Shown: positions 35,101 through 48,784, numbered from the stretch's first letter. The stretch: 64,000 nt of DNA from Myrica gale (GCA_963930655.1 OZ005605.1:21707501-21771500); one strand, 5' to 3'. The notes: generated from the sequence alone by a model not told the origin. A program made the numbers and translations.

Positions 35101-38100
35101 AAAGCTCCAAGCCCTAGCACACGAATGTTTTGCATAGATCCAGAAAATTCAACAGAGACAAGAAATTGGAAGAGTACTCCTAATTGCACTTATCTAATCA
35201 AAGAGTGGTTTCAGCAAAGTGACTTTCATTGGACCACAGAAAACCCATTTCCGTTAGAAGTCCTGTTCAACCAAATGCACCTTATGAGGGACACAGGTAC
35301 AACATTCCATACACTTTGCTCTTTATTGATCCAATCTATCAGACGAGCCTGCAAATCCATCAATGGTCTAGGCATATCCCACCGAAGTTCTAAAAACAAA
35401 AAGATGTAAAAATAAATTCCCTGGCTACAAAAACAACATAGGCGAAGATGATCTATTATCTACATATTCACTTTATGCAAGCAACACCAGTAGTTGTACC
35501 TTCTCGTGTTTCTAGGATTATCCATCAACCACTAGAATTGTCCCCCATGTCACCACCCAAGCAGAGATAAGCAATTTGATCGGAACACTTGCTTGCCAAA
35601 TGTTAAGTCTAAGTACTTTAAGTAGCTTACAAACATCCAAATTTCAGAGAGTTCGTCTAGTTACACATTGTTTCGTTACAAGGAAATCTACAGCAAAAAA
35701 TGGAGAATGTAACGATAAGTAGGAATGAGTTTTTCCACATGCGCTATACCACAAAAGTCCAAGATCAACTTAGGCTAAGGCTCTTTGGCTTAAGGAGGGA
35801 GATCGTTGCACTAAGTTCTTTCACAGTGTGGCAAATTCCAATAGGAGAGAGAATTTGACTCCTAGCTTGGTGGTGGAGGGGGGAAGTGGGTGGAGGATCC
35901 TGCGGGGATTTCAGAGAAGATTGTAGACTACTACTCTTCCTTATATCTTGAGCCTTTTGATTGGCGACCCGCTTTGGATGGGTTTGAGTTTAATAGTTTC
36001 TCGGGGGGATGAGGCGGAGTGGATCGAAAGGCCTTTTGATGAGGAGAATGTGACTGGGGTTGTGCATAGTCTCAATAGAGACAAGGCTTCAGATCCAAAT
36101 GGCTTCTCCCTAGTGTTTTTTCAAGCTTGTTGGGAGATTGTTAAGAGTGATATATTGTTGATGTTTGACATGTTTGCTAGGGACGAGAAGTTTGTTCGGA
36201 GTTTGAACTCTTCTTTTATTGTCCTCATCCCCAAGAAGCCGGGAGCAGTTGATTTTAAGGATTTTCACCCTATTAGTCTTGTGGGAGATGTTTACAAGAT
36301 CTTAGCCAAGGTGTTGCGAATAGGCTAAAGTCTCTTCTGGGCAAGATTATTTCACCCTCTCAAAATGCCTTTGTTAGGGGCAGATAGATTCTAGATTATG
36401 TGTTTATCGCCAATGGGTGTATTGACTCCAAGTTGAGGTCGAGAGTGCCTGGATGCTTTGTAAGTTGAATGCTTAAAAAGCCTACGACCATGTGAATTAA
36501 GTTCCTTATGTACCTTCTCTGTAAGTGTGGTTTTGGTGAAAAATGGCGTAGATAGATTTTTTGGTGAAAAATGGCTTAGATTGTTAATGGCTACCCGGAA
36601 GGTTTTTTCAGTAGCTCCTGTGGCAAGGGGATCCCCTTTCTCCCCTTTTGTTCGTGATTTTCATGGAAGCTTTTAGTCGCACGATGGGGAGGGTGGTGGA
36701 TCATGGTGGTTTAAAGGGTTTTAAGGTTGGAGGTGGTACTGATGGGGGTGTGAGTATTCTCACTTACTCTTCGCAGATGACACCTTGGTGTTGTGTGGGG
36801 CGGAGGTGAGCCATTTTCGGAGTTTTAGATGTCTTCTCTTGTGCTTTGAGGCGGTTTCTGGTCTTAGAATCAATTTGTCTAAGTCCGAGGTTATCCCCAC
36901 TGATAACCTTGGGCTACCTTTGGTGCTAGTTCTAAGTGCGTCCATATTTGGGATGAGATTCTTGAACGGATGGAGAGGAGGTCGGCGGGTTGGAAGCGCA
37001 TGTATCTCTATAAGGGCGGAAGGCTAATTCTCATCAAATCTACACTTTCATGCCTCGATGTATTTTCTTTCTTTGTTTCCGATCCCGATTGCGGTGGTAA
37101 AGAGGTTGGAGAAAATCCCAAGGGACTTTCTTTGAGGAAGTGATGAGAATGTGCACAAATTTTACCTTGTGAAGTAAGATTTGGTTTGCTCCCCCTTTCA
37201 AAATTGGGGGGGGGGGGGGGTAGGGCTTAGAAGTATTATAGTATTTAACAAGGCTCTTTTGAGTAAATGACATCGGCGTTTTGCTTATGATAGGGATAGA
37301 CTTTGGAAGATGGTCATTGCTACAAAATATGGGTGCTCGTTGGGGGGTCGGAGAACTTCTTCGAGCCTGGGGCCTTACAGAGTTAGCCTTTGGAGATTCA
37401 TTAGCAAAAGTTGGGGTGACTTCAGTAAGCATATCAGATTTTTGGTGGGAAATGGAGGATGTGTTAGTTTTTGCATGATTGTTGGTGTGGCGATAGACCG
37501 TTGTCTATGCATTCCTGGTTGTTTACTCTTTGTCTCGCTGCAAGGAGGCTACAGTAGCGGACTGTTTGGTGGGGAATGTTGGTGAGCCGTATGGAATGTT
37601 CATTTTTTAGATCGGCAAATTAATGGAGTTTGAGGATTTTTCTGCTTTCTTCTCCCTTTTGTATGGAACGGAGATTAGGAAAGGTGCGGAAGACAAGTTT
37701 TTTTGGTGAAATCTATGTATACTCTTCTTGTGGGTAGGACTAGCTTGGCTTTTCTATGGAGAGGGGTATGGAGGTCAAAATGCCCTAAGAGGGTCTCTTT
37801 CTTTATGTGGGAGGCCATGCATGGGAGAATTCTTACTACCGATATTCTCCATAGAAAATGAGTGTACATCGCTGATTGGTGCTATCTTTGTCATAGTGAC
37901 GGGGAATCGGTTGACCATTTGTTTCTTCATTGTCCTGTGGCACGTGGGCTTTGGAATCATGTTCTTAGTATTGTGAATTTTCATTGGGTTTTGATGGAAA
38001 AGTTGGTGGAAATGTTGTTGAGTTGGGAGAGGAAGCTTTCTAACCCTTTTACTAAGACTATTTGGAGAATGATACCCTCATGTGTTTGGTAGTGTCTTTG

Positions 38101-39252
38101 GAGAGAGCGTAAGAATAAATGTTTTGGAGACTGTTCTTTGCCCTTGGCTAAGTTGCAAAGATATTATTGTTTACCATTTTTTGTTGGGCTGATGCGGTGT
38201 TAGGCTGCCCTTTTATTGATTTCCATTATTTCCTTTCGTTTTATTGTTTGTTTGGACTAAGTGATTTCGGTATAGTCTCTTGTACTACTATCACTTTTTC
38301 TAATAAGATTAGCTTGCTTATAAAAAAAAATATATAACTTGCTAAAATCCCTATTTTTCATAGCATAGATGATCTCAACCACAATCCTCCGACTCACATA
38401 GCACTCACAAGTCAAAATGTCAATTTGAGCTCCCTGTACACAATAAAATGGTATGACTAGAGGCATGTTTGTTTTGAGAAAATTTGTTGAATTCTAAGAA
38501 TAGTGTGAATATTTAGGTGATGTTTGAGCTTTTTTGGCATGCGTGTAAAAATTGTTGAGTTGTATTGATATGTGTAAAAAAAGTTAATATTGAGTTGTAT
38601 TGGTATGTGTGTAAAAATAATATTAGAAGTATAAATTTAGAAAGTTGGATTCAAATTCTAAAAATTTTAGCCAAACGAACATCTGTATTTGGTTTGGTCT
38701 CAAAAAAATTTCAAAAATTTTCTACCATCACTTTTTTTATCAATTCCAATATCTTTTCACCGATCCAAATAATTTTTTACAGATGTCAATAACTTTTAAC
38801 AAACTTTTTACAAACTCCAACAATAAGAATTTTTAACAAAATAAAATGCAAAATAATAAAGATGTATAGCATAATTCTACAGAGAGGAAAAGGAATTAAA
38901 GAGAGCAACCCTCACCACAAGATCACGCATAACCAACGCGCATGAACAATAATTCCGAACAATTACCATAATGCAATGAAACATTATTCAATTACAGATT
39001 AAACTAACCGTTTGGACCCTCATCAGCTTCGATTGGCGAATCTGACACGTTCACCTCATCTTCTTCCACCTCTACCTCGTCTTCTTCAATGTATTCTTCA
39101 ACATCCTCATCACCGTCTTCTTCTACGTCGTGTTCTTCGACTTCTTCATATTCCTGTTCTTCTTGTTCCTCGTTGTCGATATCAGAATCAGAAACGGCGG
39201 GCGCGTCCGAGTCATCTTCGAAGCACGCGGCGGCGGAGGCCGATGAAGGCAT
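32190..39252 (-). CDS. FES1: CCCH zinc-finger protein, FRIGIDA-ESSENTIAL 1-like (5 exons, complete)
   Basis: Exons: 39009-39252, 34267-34768, 33890-34116, 32307-33805, 32190-32219. All junctions are GT-AG and phases agree across all four introns, giving 833 residues. Exon 1 is strongly acidic ([12 protein letters not shown], then long Glu/Asp runs). A single CCCH finger (C277-X7-C285-X5-C291-X3-H295, in [19 protein letters not shown]) follows NKRPTVI. The long Ser-rich middle has no recognised domain. The C-terminus ([33 protein letters not shown]) is a conserved end shared by FES1-type proteins. In Arabidopsis FES1 acts with FRIGIDA to activate FLC. The protein is longer than Arabidopsis FES1 (about 590), so the symbol is tentative, though synteny supports it. 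Intron 1 is 4.2 kb and contains a LINE. Confidence 0.82.
35755..38330 (+). mobile_element. 5'-truncated LINE in FES1-like intron 1, antisense to the gene
   Basis: Broken plus-strand frames read as plant LINE ORF2. [20 protein letters not shown] comes at about 35775. The reverse transcriptase start, [20 protein letters not shown] and [19 protein letters not shown], lies within 35948-36328. Later RT and linker pieces are scattered, and the zinc-binding region is [20 protein letters not shown] at about 37880. It ends agcttgcttat plus an A-run at 38322-38330. Stops and shifts are frequent, so it is dead. The endonuclease is missing. I could not find a target duplication. Confidence 0.88.
38461..38692. 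repeat. MITE-like element with imperfect inverted ends
   Basis: The left end, atgtttgttttgagaaaat at about 38464, matches the reverse complement of the right end (gatgttcgtttggctaaaat) with a few mismatches. The middle repeats gagttgtattg.tatgtgt. A further similar motif (tttggtttggtctc) follows at 38689. Non-coding. Confidence 0.5.
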
Positions 39253-41788
39253 CGGGGATTGACAGCCCCCTGGCCCCTGGGTGCGGCAACGGGTTTAGTT
39301 CTCCCAACAGCCGGGCAGAGCTTTGATGGGGACGGGGGTGCTGGAGTGTGGCCACCAGATTGGATACGTAACCGCGGGTCCCGCTAATGGATTCGCTACA
39401 CTGTCGCGCGTGAATGAGTTGTTGTTGGGCTCGGGTCAGTCTCGGGGTGGGGTTATGGCGAGTTCGACGAAAGCAGGCTGTGGTTGAATCCAAACCTCTA
39501 AACAATTACAGCCCTTCAATTAGATCAAGTTGTGGAATTTTTTCGTCAAGAAAACAGTCGTCCGACGGATCCACGTTTTTCCGAGACATTGAACATGTCA
39601 TTTATGGAGGAGTCGAAAGGTGCAACAAATCAGAACTAGTAGAAATTCGGCCCAAAAGATAACTTTTTTGTAAGTAAAACGTAGGCCCAAAAGAGAAATA
39701 AATTGTACCCACTACTTGGGCCACAGGTGTTGGTTACAATCTCTACTTCGATGAACAGACCTGTGGACGGCCGCAATCTGATTCCCGTAGGCCCAAATTG
39801 GTTGGTCCGTCTGAATGCAACAATGAAACCTCTCGAAAACAGGCCTACAGCCATCATCAAAGTCAAGTTACGAATCTTTTTTTTTTTTGAGAAAAATATA
39901 TTTTACGTCCATGAACCCCAAGGTAAGTTTTACACTTTACACATTAAACTATTATGTTTGAGACATAACACTTTAACTATCAATGTTAAACACTTTGCAC
40001 CTTCTATCAAAATTTCAGACTAAAATGACGATAATACTCTTAACCCATTTTGAATATATTGAAGATATTGTTGTCAATTCATTAAATTTTGGAGGTAATA
40101 TTGTCGCAAAGAGGGTGCAAAGTGTATAACATTGATAGTTGAAATGTGCAATGTATCAAAGTGAGTAATTTATGGTAAAGTCATAGTTAGCCCCGTAAGT
40201 ATGAACGAAAATCAAATCAGTACTCCTAATTATCAATTCGGCGATTTGAGACCCGTAACTTTTGAAAAACATCAAATCACGCTACGTCCAAATTAGGTGT
40301 TAAGTCTGACAAAAATCATGCAAACTGACCTAAAATGTCCCTTAAAAACCAAATTTTAAAAAATAAATAAAAATACCGATTTAATTTTTACTCATATTTT
40401 TCGAGTCCAATTATAGCCCTAAAATCTTATACTAACTTTTCACAAGCTGTTGAATCTAAACTGCCCCAATAAAAAAAATCCTGGGGAGTACATGTTGCAC
40501 TGTTTGGGCACAAGTTACATGAAATTAATCCACAATGCCAACTATCGTTTTTCAGTCGTTTGCCTAGAAAGATTAAAAAAAACATTTAGTTAGTGGTTTA
40601 AGACCCTAACTGGCAACCTACCAAAATTTATTGACCACGTGTGGCCTGGTGTGAGAAAGAGAGGGCGTACCCACAATTAAGTAAACAGTTAGATATCTTC
40701 AGCGTCGACTGTCGAGTGTTTAATGTTCACTGAAATTTGCCTCACATTGCGCAGCTCATAGATGGTAAATGGAGTATCTTTCCACTTCTAATTATGGCTC
40801 CGGCAGTGTATCTATCAGGAAAAGTAGAGTTGGGCATCTACTGACTGCCCTATTTCATGGGCCACCCCCACTGAGCTGAATTTCCCCATCTTTCATCTAA
40901 AGTTTGAACAACTTTTCTATCAACTCCAATTATAATCTTTGAAAGTGAAATTTGCTGGTGACTATTTAATATTGAACGCAAAATATGGTCAAATTTTCCC
41001 CTTTTTATATAAAGAAAAAAGAAATATATGCTCAAAATAGAAGGGAGGAAGAGAAAGAGAGAAAACTAAAGAAATCTATCAACTCCACAATTCGTGTAAC
41101 CCGTTTTCAGGTCATCCTCCTCCGGCGCAGGTTGCTGCCCCGATGATTGCGCATCAATCCAAGCCCAAAAGTTGTCAAAAAGTATATGGTTCTCAAAGTC
41201 TACTCCTCTGAATTGTAGGACCATCCTGCACCGTCACTCTAAATTCTAAAACTGAAGAAGTGACAGTAAGGTAATTTCGTTCATCACAAAACAGAAAAAA
41301 ATAAAATAAAATAAAATAAAAAATTGATTCTTTCCCGTGAAGATTTCCCGTCCTCTTTGTCACGTGGCTCTTGTCCTCAAACAAGGAAGAAGGGTATTTT
41401 TCTACGTGGAAATAGCAATAAAAAATTCGGAATTATATAACTGGCCTCAGTCGTCTTTGAGGTCCAGAAGGTGACTGTATGTGATAAATTCTCGCCACCT
41501 TATTCTGCACCCTTCCTAATCACCTTTCGTCTGCATCCTGGGCACCACCGTTTGGATGACCAGCTGTGCAATCAACAGTAACAAATCTGATGTGGACGTG
41601 CGCTTAATTCCCGATCAGGTGATTAGGTGCGGGACCTCAGAGAGTTAATCGAGCAGCCTGCACCGTAGGATTAAAATATCCATCATTAACCTCATCGGTA
41701 CCAGTGGCCAGTATAACTCCTCCTGTCACGAGTCAAACTAAACTTAAAAGAGAATTTAAATTTAAGTTTGTGCTTACACGTCTGAGCA

Positions 41789-41819
<31 letters not shown>

Positions 41820-41897
41820 AAATGAAAGGAAGCTGAAAAGGGACGAGATAGAGTGTGAAATGAGGCCGTAGCAGTAGAGAGACGGAGAGAAAAGGCA
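39253..41897. promoter_or_regulatory. Shared upstream region of divergent FES1-like and RLP4 genes
   Basis: The two genes are transcribed away from each other with 2.6 kb between their ATGs. The segment holds a fold-back repeat (39898-40185) and a CT-rich tract (41790-41817) just upstream of RLP4. The open frames here are shadows and are not supported. Confidence 0.5.
39898..40185. repeat. Fold-back MITE-like inverted repeat
   Basis: The left arm contains taactatcaatgttaaacac then tttgcacc (about 39975-40000). The right arm contains ggtgcaaagtgtataacatt then gatagttgaa (about 40113-40143), which is the reverse complement with few changes. Outer parts also pair loosely. Size and structure fit a non-autonomous DNA transposon. 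Confidence 0.7.
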
Positions 41898-44800
41898 ATG
41901 CATTTCGCAGCTACGATGCTCAGATTCCGTTGGCTATGGCTGCTCATGTTCTGCTCAGTTTTCTCTTCGTATTCAGCTCGATCTCGTGAGCTTCCGCTAC
42001 TCTCTCTAGCTCACTCTGTTACTCAATTTCTGGGGGAAATTTGAGCTTTGGAATGCTAAAAGGATTGAATTGGGGTTTTGGGATTGAATTTTTATTACAT
42101 TTTGATCGTTTTATTATTATTGAGTTTTAAGTTTTGATTAAGAATCAAGTTCCTAAGTTGTTTTCTAGTTGTTCTGGAGTTAGATTTGAGATAGATCTTA
42201 TATCGTTCTTTATTTGCTATAATTCATGCAGGTAACTAATTGAAATAATGTATCAGAGAACATAAAAGGAAGATATCAAGATATCACAAAACTGCAAAAG
42301 AAAAGGAACTGCTAACAAATTCAAAGTTTTGTTTTTTTCTTGTTCATTGTAACAAATAAGTTTTTCTTTTTTCTTCTTCTATTTTGTGCTCTCTTGTGCA
42401 ACGCAACTGATGGTTAAGGACCGATTTCCTGGAGTCTGTTATGATGTTGCGGGAACATATAGCTATAAGCTATTGACGGTTGCTTCTTAATTTAGGAATA
42501 TTCGTTTTCTTTTATTTTTCTAATTCCTTCGACCAATTGGGCTCTTATGAAGGTCATAATGAGTAAAAGAATGTACAGCATGAACCAACCAGTACATTTC
42601 AGGAAAGAAGCTTGTGCGTATCACATCAATTAGCAGCATGTGATATGCACGTTGGGTCATCTTTATGTGGTGATTGCTACTTTCTTGGTCAGTGTTACTA
42701 TATATGAACCACCATGACTAGTAGCATATGTTAAGTGGTAGAGTATTACTGTTAGTTCCAATGCTTTAGATACTTGCCCTTATTATTTGATTCTAATGGT
42801 GGTTTTGAACTTGTGGAATCTTTTCCCTCACTACAGCACCATATGCCATGCGTATAAGCTGTGGAGCTCGTGAAAACGTTCATACACCACCAACCAATAC
42901 ACTATGGTATAAGGACTTTGCATACACAGGAGGGATACCTGCTAACGCAACACCACCGAGCTATATATCTCCTCCTCTTAAAACACTTCGCTACTTTCCC
43001 CTATCTGAAGGTCCAGAAAATTGCTACGAGATTAATAGAGTGCCAAAGGGTCACTATTCCGTCAGGATCTTTTTTGGATTGCTTGTGCAGCCTAATTTTA
43101 AAAACGAGCCTCTCTTCGATGTTTCTGTCGAAGGCACTCAGATATATTCTTTGCAGTCAGGTTGGAGCAACCAGGATGACCAAGCATTTGCTGAAGCCCT
43201 TGTGTTTCTTTCAGATAACACAGCCTCTATATGCTTTCATAGTACTGGGCATGGAGATCCAGCAATTCTTTCCATCGAAATTCTTCAAGTCGATGATCAA
43301 GCATACTTTTCTGATCAACAATGGGGTCAAGGAACAATTTTGAGAACAGCAACAAGACTGAGTTGTGGTGCAAAGACATCAAAGTTTGATGTAGATTACA
43401 GCGGTGACCAATGGGGTGGGGATAGATTTTGGCAGGCCATACAAACTTTTGGGGAGAATTCTGATCAGCCTAGAACTACTCAAGGTAGCATTAAGCATGC
43501 TTCTATCTCCCCAAACTTTTATCCAGAAGCTCTTTATGAGTCAGCTCTTGTCAGTACAGATAACGAGCCTGATTTAACATATGCTATGGATGTGGAGCCC
43601 AATAGAAACTATTCAATTTGGTTACACTTTGCAGAGATCGAGTCTACAGTGAGTGATGTAGGGCAAAGGGTATTTGACATCATGATAAATGGCGATGTTG
43701 CATTTGAAAATGTAGACATTATCAAAATGAGTGGGGGTCGTTACACTGCCCTTGTTCTTAACACTACCGTTGCTATTAATGGAAGAACTTTGACTATAAC
43801 ATTGCGTCCTACAGAAGGAAGTCATGCCATTATCAATGCCATTGAGATCTTTGAGGTTATCATTGCAGAGTCCAAAACCTTACCAAATGAAGGCAAGTAT
43901 ATCACTTCTCTCTTTTTCAATATTCAGTCTCTTCAGATTTCTCGATCTAGTGCAAGACAGAGGTCAGTTAAGTACATTTGTATGCATGCATAAATTTTGT
44001 ACTTGTCTCCATGTACGTATGGAGCAACTTATGTACGTGTGTAAGACATTTATTAACTATGGTATTAGGTTCTTTTGTTATAGCTTAATGTAGGGTCTGT
44101 TTCCAGAGATTAAGGTCAACAGCCTGCCTGTGTCTAAGCTGTTGAAATCTTTTCCCAAATTTGATGTGTCCTGTATAAAAAGGAAAAATTCTTAGCAAGA
44201 GTTATAAGTTATAGTGTTCAATGTAATGTGCTATATATGTATAGGAATGATATTTACCTACCATGTCGTAGCACCATCAATTTGTAAGAGAATAGGTAGT
44301 TTTTGCTGCATAGCATTTGTCAATAGTTAGTCTCAGTTTAGTTCTTCTAACTAGATCACTATGACCTGCAACGCCAGAAAAAGATCTACTGCCAAATCAA
44401 GTCAGAATTTTCAATTACTATCCAAAATTGCAAAATATCTTACTTCCTGGGTGGTTAAACAAAAGATCTTGTGACTGACATAAGTCAAAAGAACAAAGAA
44501 AAAAATCCATTTGGAAAAGAATTTCATCACGAAGGTTAACCCTACCTTGTCAGGAAAACTTTTTGATGGACCAGATAAACTCCTTCACACTAAGACCCTG
44601 CTATCTCTAAGAGAATCAATAACTCTCTTAAAGGAAAATGTGACCATTTACATGAGAGATGAAATTGTTAGAAGAGGTTAAAAATTGAATGTGTGAAGAA
44701 AATAACAGCCATCCCTCCCCTAAAGAAAGTTTCTAAAAACTAACTGATTCTATTCCTAATTTGATCCAATTAAATAGGCTTTCCTGATGTATAGTGAGCC

Positions 44801-47800
44801 ATCCTAAATTGCCTTCACAATCTTATTAAAAAGCTTACATTGTATTGTCAATATGAACAAAGTGGTACATTTAGACGCTTTTGTTATGACCCTTTCATCT
44901 GCTTATCATAAAGCATATGTTCAAAATGGTTTGTATGGGTCCCATGTTATGAAAGATGTTCTAAGCCATTCGTAGGCTTGTATCTATTGTTTTGCTGTAT
45001 CTGCTTATTTCTCTTAATGGTAAAGCATGTAGTATTTGTGTAACTACATAGGTTGTTAGTAATTTCAGTATCCTGATTCCATTGCAGTTAGTGCTCTACA
45101 AACATTAAAGAAAGCATTGGGACTTCCTCCTCGTCTTGGATGGAATGGTGATCCATGTGTTCCCCAACAACACCCATGGAATGGGGCAGATTGCCAACTT
45201 GACAGTGCTAGCGGGAAATGGGTCATTGATGGACTGTACTTTCTCGATCTTTGACTGACTTTGATGTTATTAGCATTTCTAGCTGTTTGAGGCTAGTGAT
45301 TTCCTTTTGTGTGATGCCATCTTATTTATATTTTTACATATGTTAACTAACAAACTACTAGGCCCCCCCACTTTCAAGGTTGAGTTTCTTTAAATGGGCT
45401 TAGTCATCCCATCAAATACATTGATATTTAGGAGTTTGTATCAACCATTGAGTAAATTGATATTCTCTGGATATTATAGGGCTTGACACGATGAAATGGG
45501 AAGTGGTTTCTATAGTTCCAGATGTTCCAGAAAAAGTAAAAATTCATGACCTTTCCATCGTTTGCATTTTTTTTTTGTAATTTTCAACTATTAGCAACTG
45601 TTTGCACCACATTTATTCCCTTCAGAATTTTGCATTTCATATTGGTCAAATGGGACTCATCATCCATGGAATGTATGGAGTGAAAGTCATATCGTTCTCC
45701 TGGGAATAGCGCGTGTTTCAAAGGTGACTTAAATGACAAAGGCTATTCCGGCAATGGTGGAAGCAGGCTTATATTAATGAAAGTTTGAAGTTATTACTTT
45801 ACTTTTGAGTTTTCTGTTTTGAGCCATATGTGTTTAAATGTTGGCAAGGAGTCTGTACCTCCATGGTTAGCTCTAGTATGATTCGACACCTTTAAAAACC
45901 TTGTGTTTACCTCTTAAGCACAAAGCATTTACCTTTTGTGTACTTTCTGTATGTAACTCTACCTTGATTTTGGCACTCTTTTTTGGGCCTTCTAGCTTCA
46001 TTTTCCAAGGAACAAAGTCAAAAATCTAATTTCCACATGGATGAGTAAATTGAGTAGAAAATCTCACAGATCCAGTATTAGGCTTTTCCAGAATGCCCAT
46101 GCACGGCCGAAGTATATTGCATTTTCTCATATTTAATATCTTCATCATGTATGGCCTTAGAGTTGTTTGATCTGATGTTTAAGATATAAGATGCTAAGAG
46201 TGTAATCTTTACCTCTGCCTAATCAGTGGTCTTGACAACCAAGGTCTGAGCGGGTTCTTGCCTGATGACATATCCAAACTGCATCATCTACAAAGCATGT
46301 GAGTTTCTAGAAGCTAGACTCCTCCAATTTGAGTTATCTAATTGAAGGTGGAAGGTTGCTTTTTGCTGTTTTAATATTTCATACAGGGACGTATCACTGG
46401 AATGCAAGTCCCAACTGCTCTACACTTGATCAAATAAAAGCATCTTTTTATGAACTGGTCCCTGTTATTTCACTTAGATTGTTAGTCAAATATTTTCTTT
46501 TATCTATGATAGCATGACACTTGGTAGCAGATTTAGCTAACACATCTTGCTTTGTTAATTTGTCTCTGATATTTGCTTGGCTTGTGCATGTCCAGAAACT
46601 TGAGTGGAAACAGCATTCATGGTGTCATACCTTCCTCGCTTGGAACAATAGGTAGCTTGCAAGTATTGTAAGTGCATTGCCTCTCTTCTCAGATACTTTT
46701 GATTGCTTTAGTTTCTATCCAATAAATTAGCAAATGACACCGTTTTACAACCTTCATTCCATATCAATTCTGAATTTATGCTACCTACCCTAGTAATGTA
46801 TTCAGAAGGAAAGTCTTCTTTGATGCCTGCTTAAACTGTTGTCAGTCGACTATTAGGTTAAATCTAAAAGGTTGTTCTGGTTTTAGATTCAAACTCAAAT
46901 TGCCCTATGTTTGACAGAATAATTACATATCCTGATTGCACTCTTGTTTCAGTTTCACAATCGTAGGAATTGTGAATGAATTTCATGCAATATCACCAAG
47001 TCAATTATCATTAGAGACTTGGGATACTTGTAAGGTGCCCATGTGCCTTCATTTATATTTGATAAATTAATCAATCTTTTTTTCTTTCTTAGCTGGGTAT
47101 GGAATACCATTTTCATTAGAAAAGAATTGAGGCATGATTTACATGCAAACCCCTTGTTGTTAAGGCATCCTGATGCAAATGGGGTGTGACATTGCCAATT
47201 AAAAGGCAATTTCAATCATTACTTTGCCATCCAAATGCGGCTTTATCTTTCAGGGAAGCTTGAAATACAAAACACAAATCAAAACCTTAGCTCTGGACCA
47301 AAGACCAGCTATACCGGAGAAGTGTGATTGCCTTATTGCACTATTGACTTTGTCTAGAGGCAATGCCATCAAAACGTCAAAAACCTTTTGGATTTACTCC
47401 AGTCACCTATTATTTTGTTATGCGATTGACTTGAGTTACTGAAATATGTGTGATGTTTGAATACATGCTTGCATTGCAGGGATCTGTCCTACAATCTTTT
47501 TAATGGATCAATTCCTGAAAGCCTTGGAGAGTTGACATCATTACAGATACTGTAAGATCTTTCAAGCATCTCGTTGACTCGGGAACTTCACATGTCCATC
47601 AGAGAATTCTGATATAAGTTATAATGGTACAGGAATCTTAATGGCAACTCTTTGTCTGGAAGTGTCCCAGCTGCTCTCGTAGGAAGGCTTTTGCATAGAG
47701 CTAGCTTCAAGTATGTTCCTTCTATTATTGGTGTCAACATTAATTTCAAGGCGTTGAGTAACTAGTTACCATATCGGTTTCTTATAGTTGATATTATGGA

Positions 47801-48784
47801 TACATTTCTGTTACTTCTTGGGCACCAGTAATGTCATCAAGTCTGCCACAAATACTTACACAGCTGTTTGCAGCTTTACAGATAATGCAGGTCTTTGCGG
47901 CATACCTGGGCTACCTACATGTGGGGCCCACCTTTCTGCTGGTGCCAAGGTTGCCATTGCGTTGGGGTCATTTTTGTTGCTGCTACTTCTTGTTATTTGT
48001 TCACTATGTTGGCGGAAAAGGCAGCAAAATATCGTCAGAGCACGACAGCTTGCAGGTAAGGACATTTCACATCGAAGTCAGAAGTAAGATTTTAGTAAAA
48101 TGATTTTCAGAAACATATTAGAGAAACTCTTGTTATGCGTTTTCACGCAGAATTTTCATAAAGACCAACGTGGGGAGCTAAGTTGTAATGCCAGCTTTAC
48201 CACAGAGCCCCACTCCCATGTAGTTGGTTTGCACAGAATGCTGCTCATAAGCCATAGGCTATGGGCTGCGACGTTGATATATATACATATGCATATTTTG
48301 CATGGCTTTTCCATCCTCACACCTTCCCTTGCATGGGCATGGCCTGCTCCCAGGGGGGGGTTTGCTAGCATTAGAAAGCTACAAAGAACCGCTTCGCCCC
48401 TGGTCTCATTCAGTAGCATATTAATCATTATATGGCCAAAAAGCAAAAAGGTGAAAATTTGAACATTAAGAAACAATAGTAACTCCCTCGGATCCTGAGT
48501 TCTATTTGTGCTTGGTTTGAGATCGGTAAAGGAAGAAAGAGAAAAACTAGAGCCATGCCCCTCCCACTTCAGGATTCATGAGTAAGCGAACAATGCTTTA
48601 TCGGTATTTTGTTTTTTCTACTGTGAAAATCTTATATACAGCCTGTTTTATTTTTTTGACAGCACGAGATGCTCCATATGCTAAGGCAAGAACCCATTTA
48701 TCACGTGATGTTCAAATGAAGATGCATAACACTCATGGCCATTCTCGGACTGCTGCTGAAACTGGGCCTATTTTGCTATCATGA
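41898..48784 (+). CDS. RLP4: Receptor-like protein RLP4: malectin-like domain and LRRs, no kinase (9 exons, complete)
   Basis: Plasma-membrane receptor-like protein. Exons: 41898-41985, 42837-43892, 45088-45235, 46227-46298, 46596-46667, 47480-47551, 47633-47710, 47874-48055, 48663-48784; phases agree and give 629 residues (Arabidopsis RLP4 about 626). Residues 1 to about 27 form a signal peptide (LRFRWLWLLMFCSVFSS). A malectin-like domain spans about 30-380 (MRISCGARENVHTPPTNTLW; WGQGTILRTATRLSCGA). WNGDPCVPQQHPWNGADC precedes the LRRs. Three LRR exons are each exactly 72 bp in phase 2 (DLSYNLFNGSIPESLGELTS). A Cys pair (LCGIPGLPTC) is followed by a membrane span at about 555-575 (VAIALGSFLLLLLLVICSL). 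The cytoplasmic tail is short, with no kinase. Intron 2 uses a GC donor (G|GCAAGT at 43893). Ligand unknown. Confidence 0.94.
43893..45087 (+). other. GC-AG intron of RLP4
   Basis: The junction GAAG|GCAAGT...ATTGCAG|TTAGT is needed to keep the frame (NE-VSALQ, as in the RLP4 family). The next in-frame GT downstream gives no homologous continuation. The donor otherwise matches the strong consensus AG|GCAAGT typical of U2-type GC introns. Confidence 0.85.

Noticed and set aside
39012-39505. Plus- and minus-strand open frames overlapping the FES1-like first exon
   Set aside because: Shadow frames of the acidic GAA/GAT-rich exon; only the 39009-39252 minus frame splices in phase to the next exon.
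48578-48662. Upstream extension of the final RLP4 open frame (MSKRTMLYRYFVFSTV)
   Set aside because: This is intron 8; the acceptor at 48662 joins in phase to the transmembrane exon and gives the family C-terminus.
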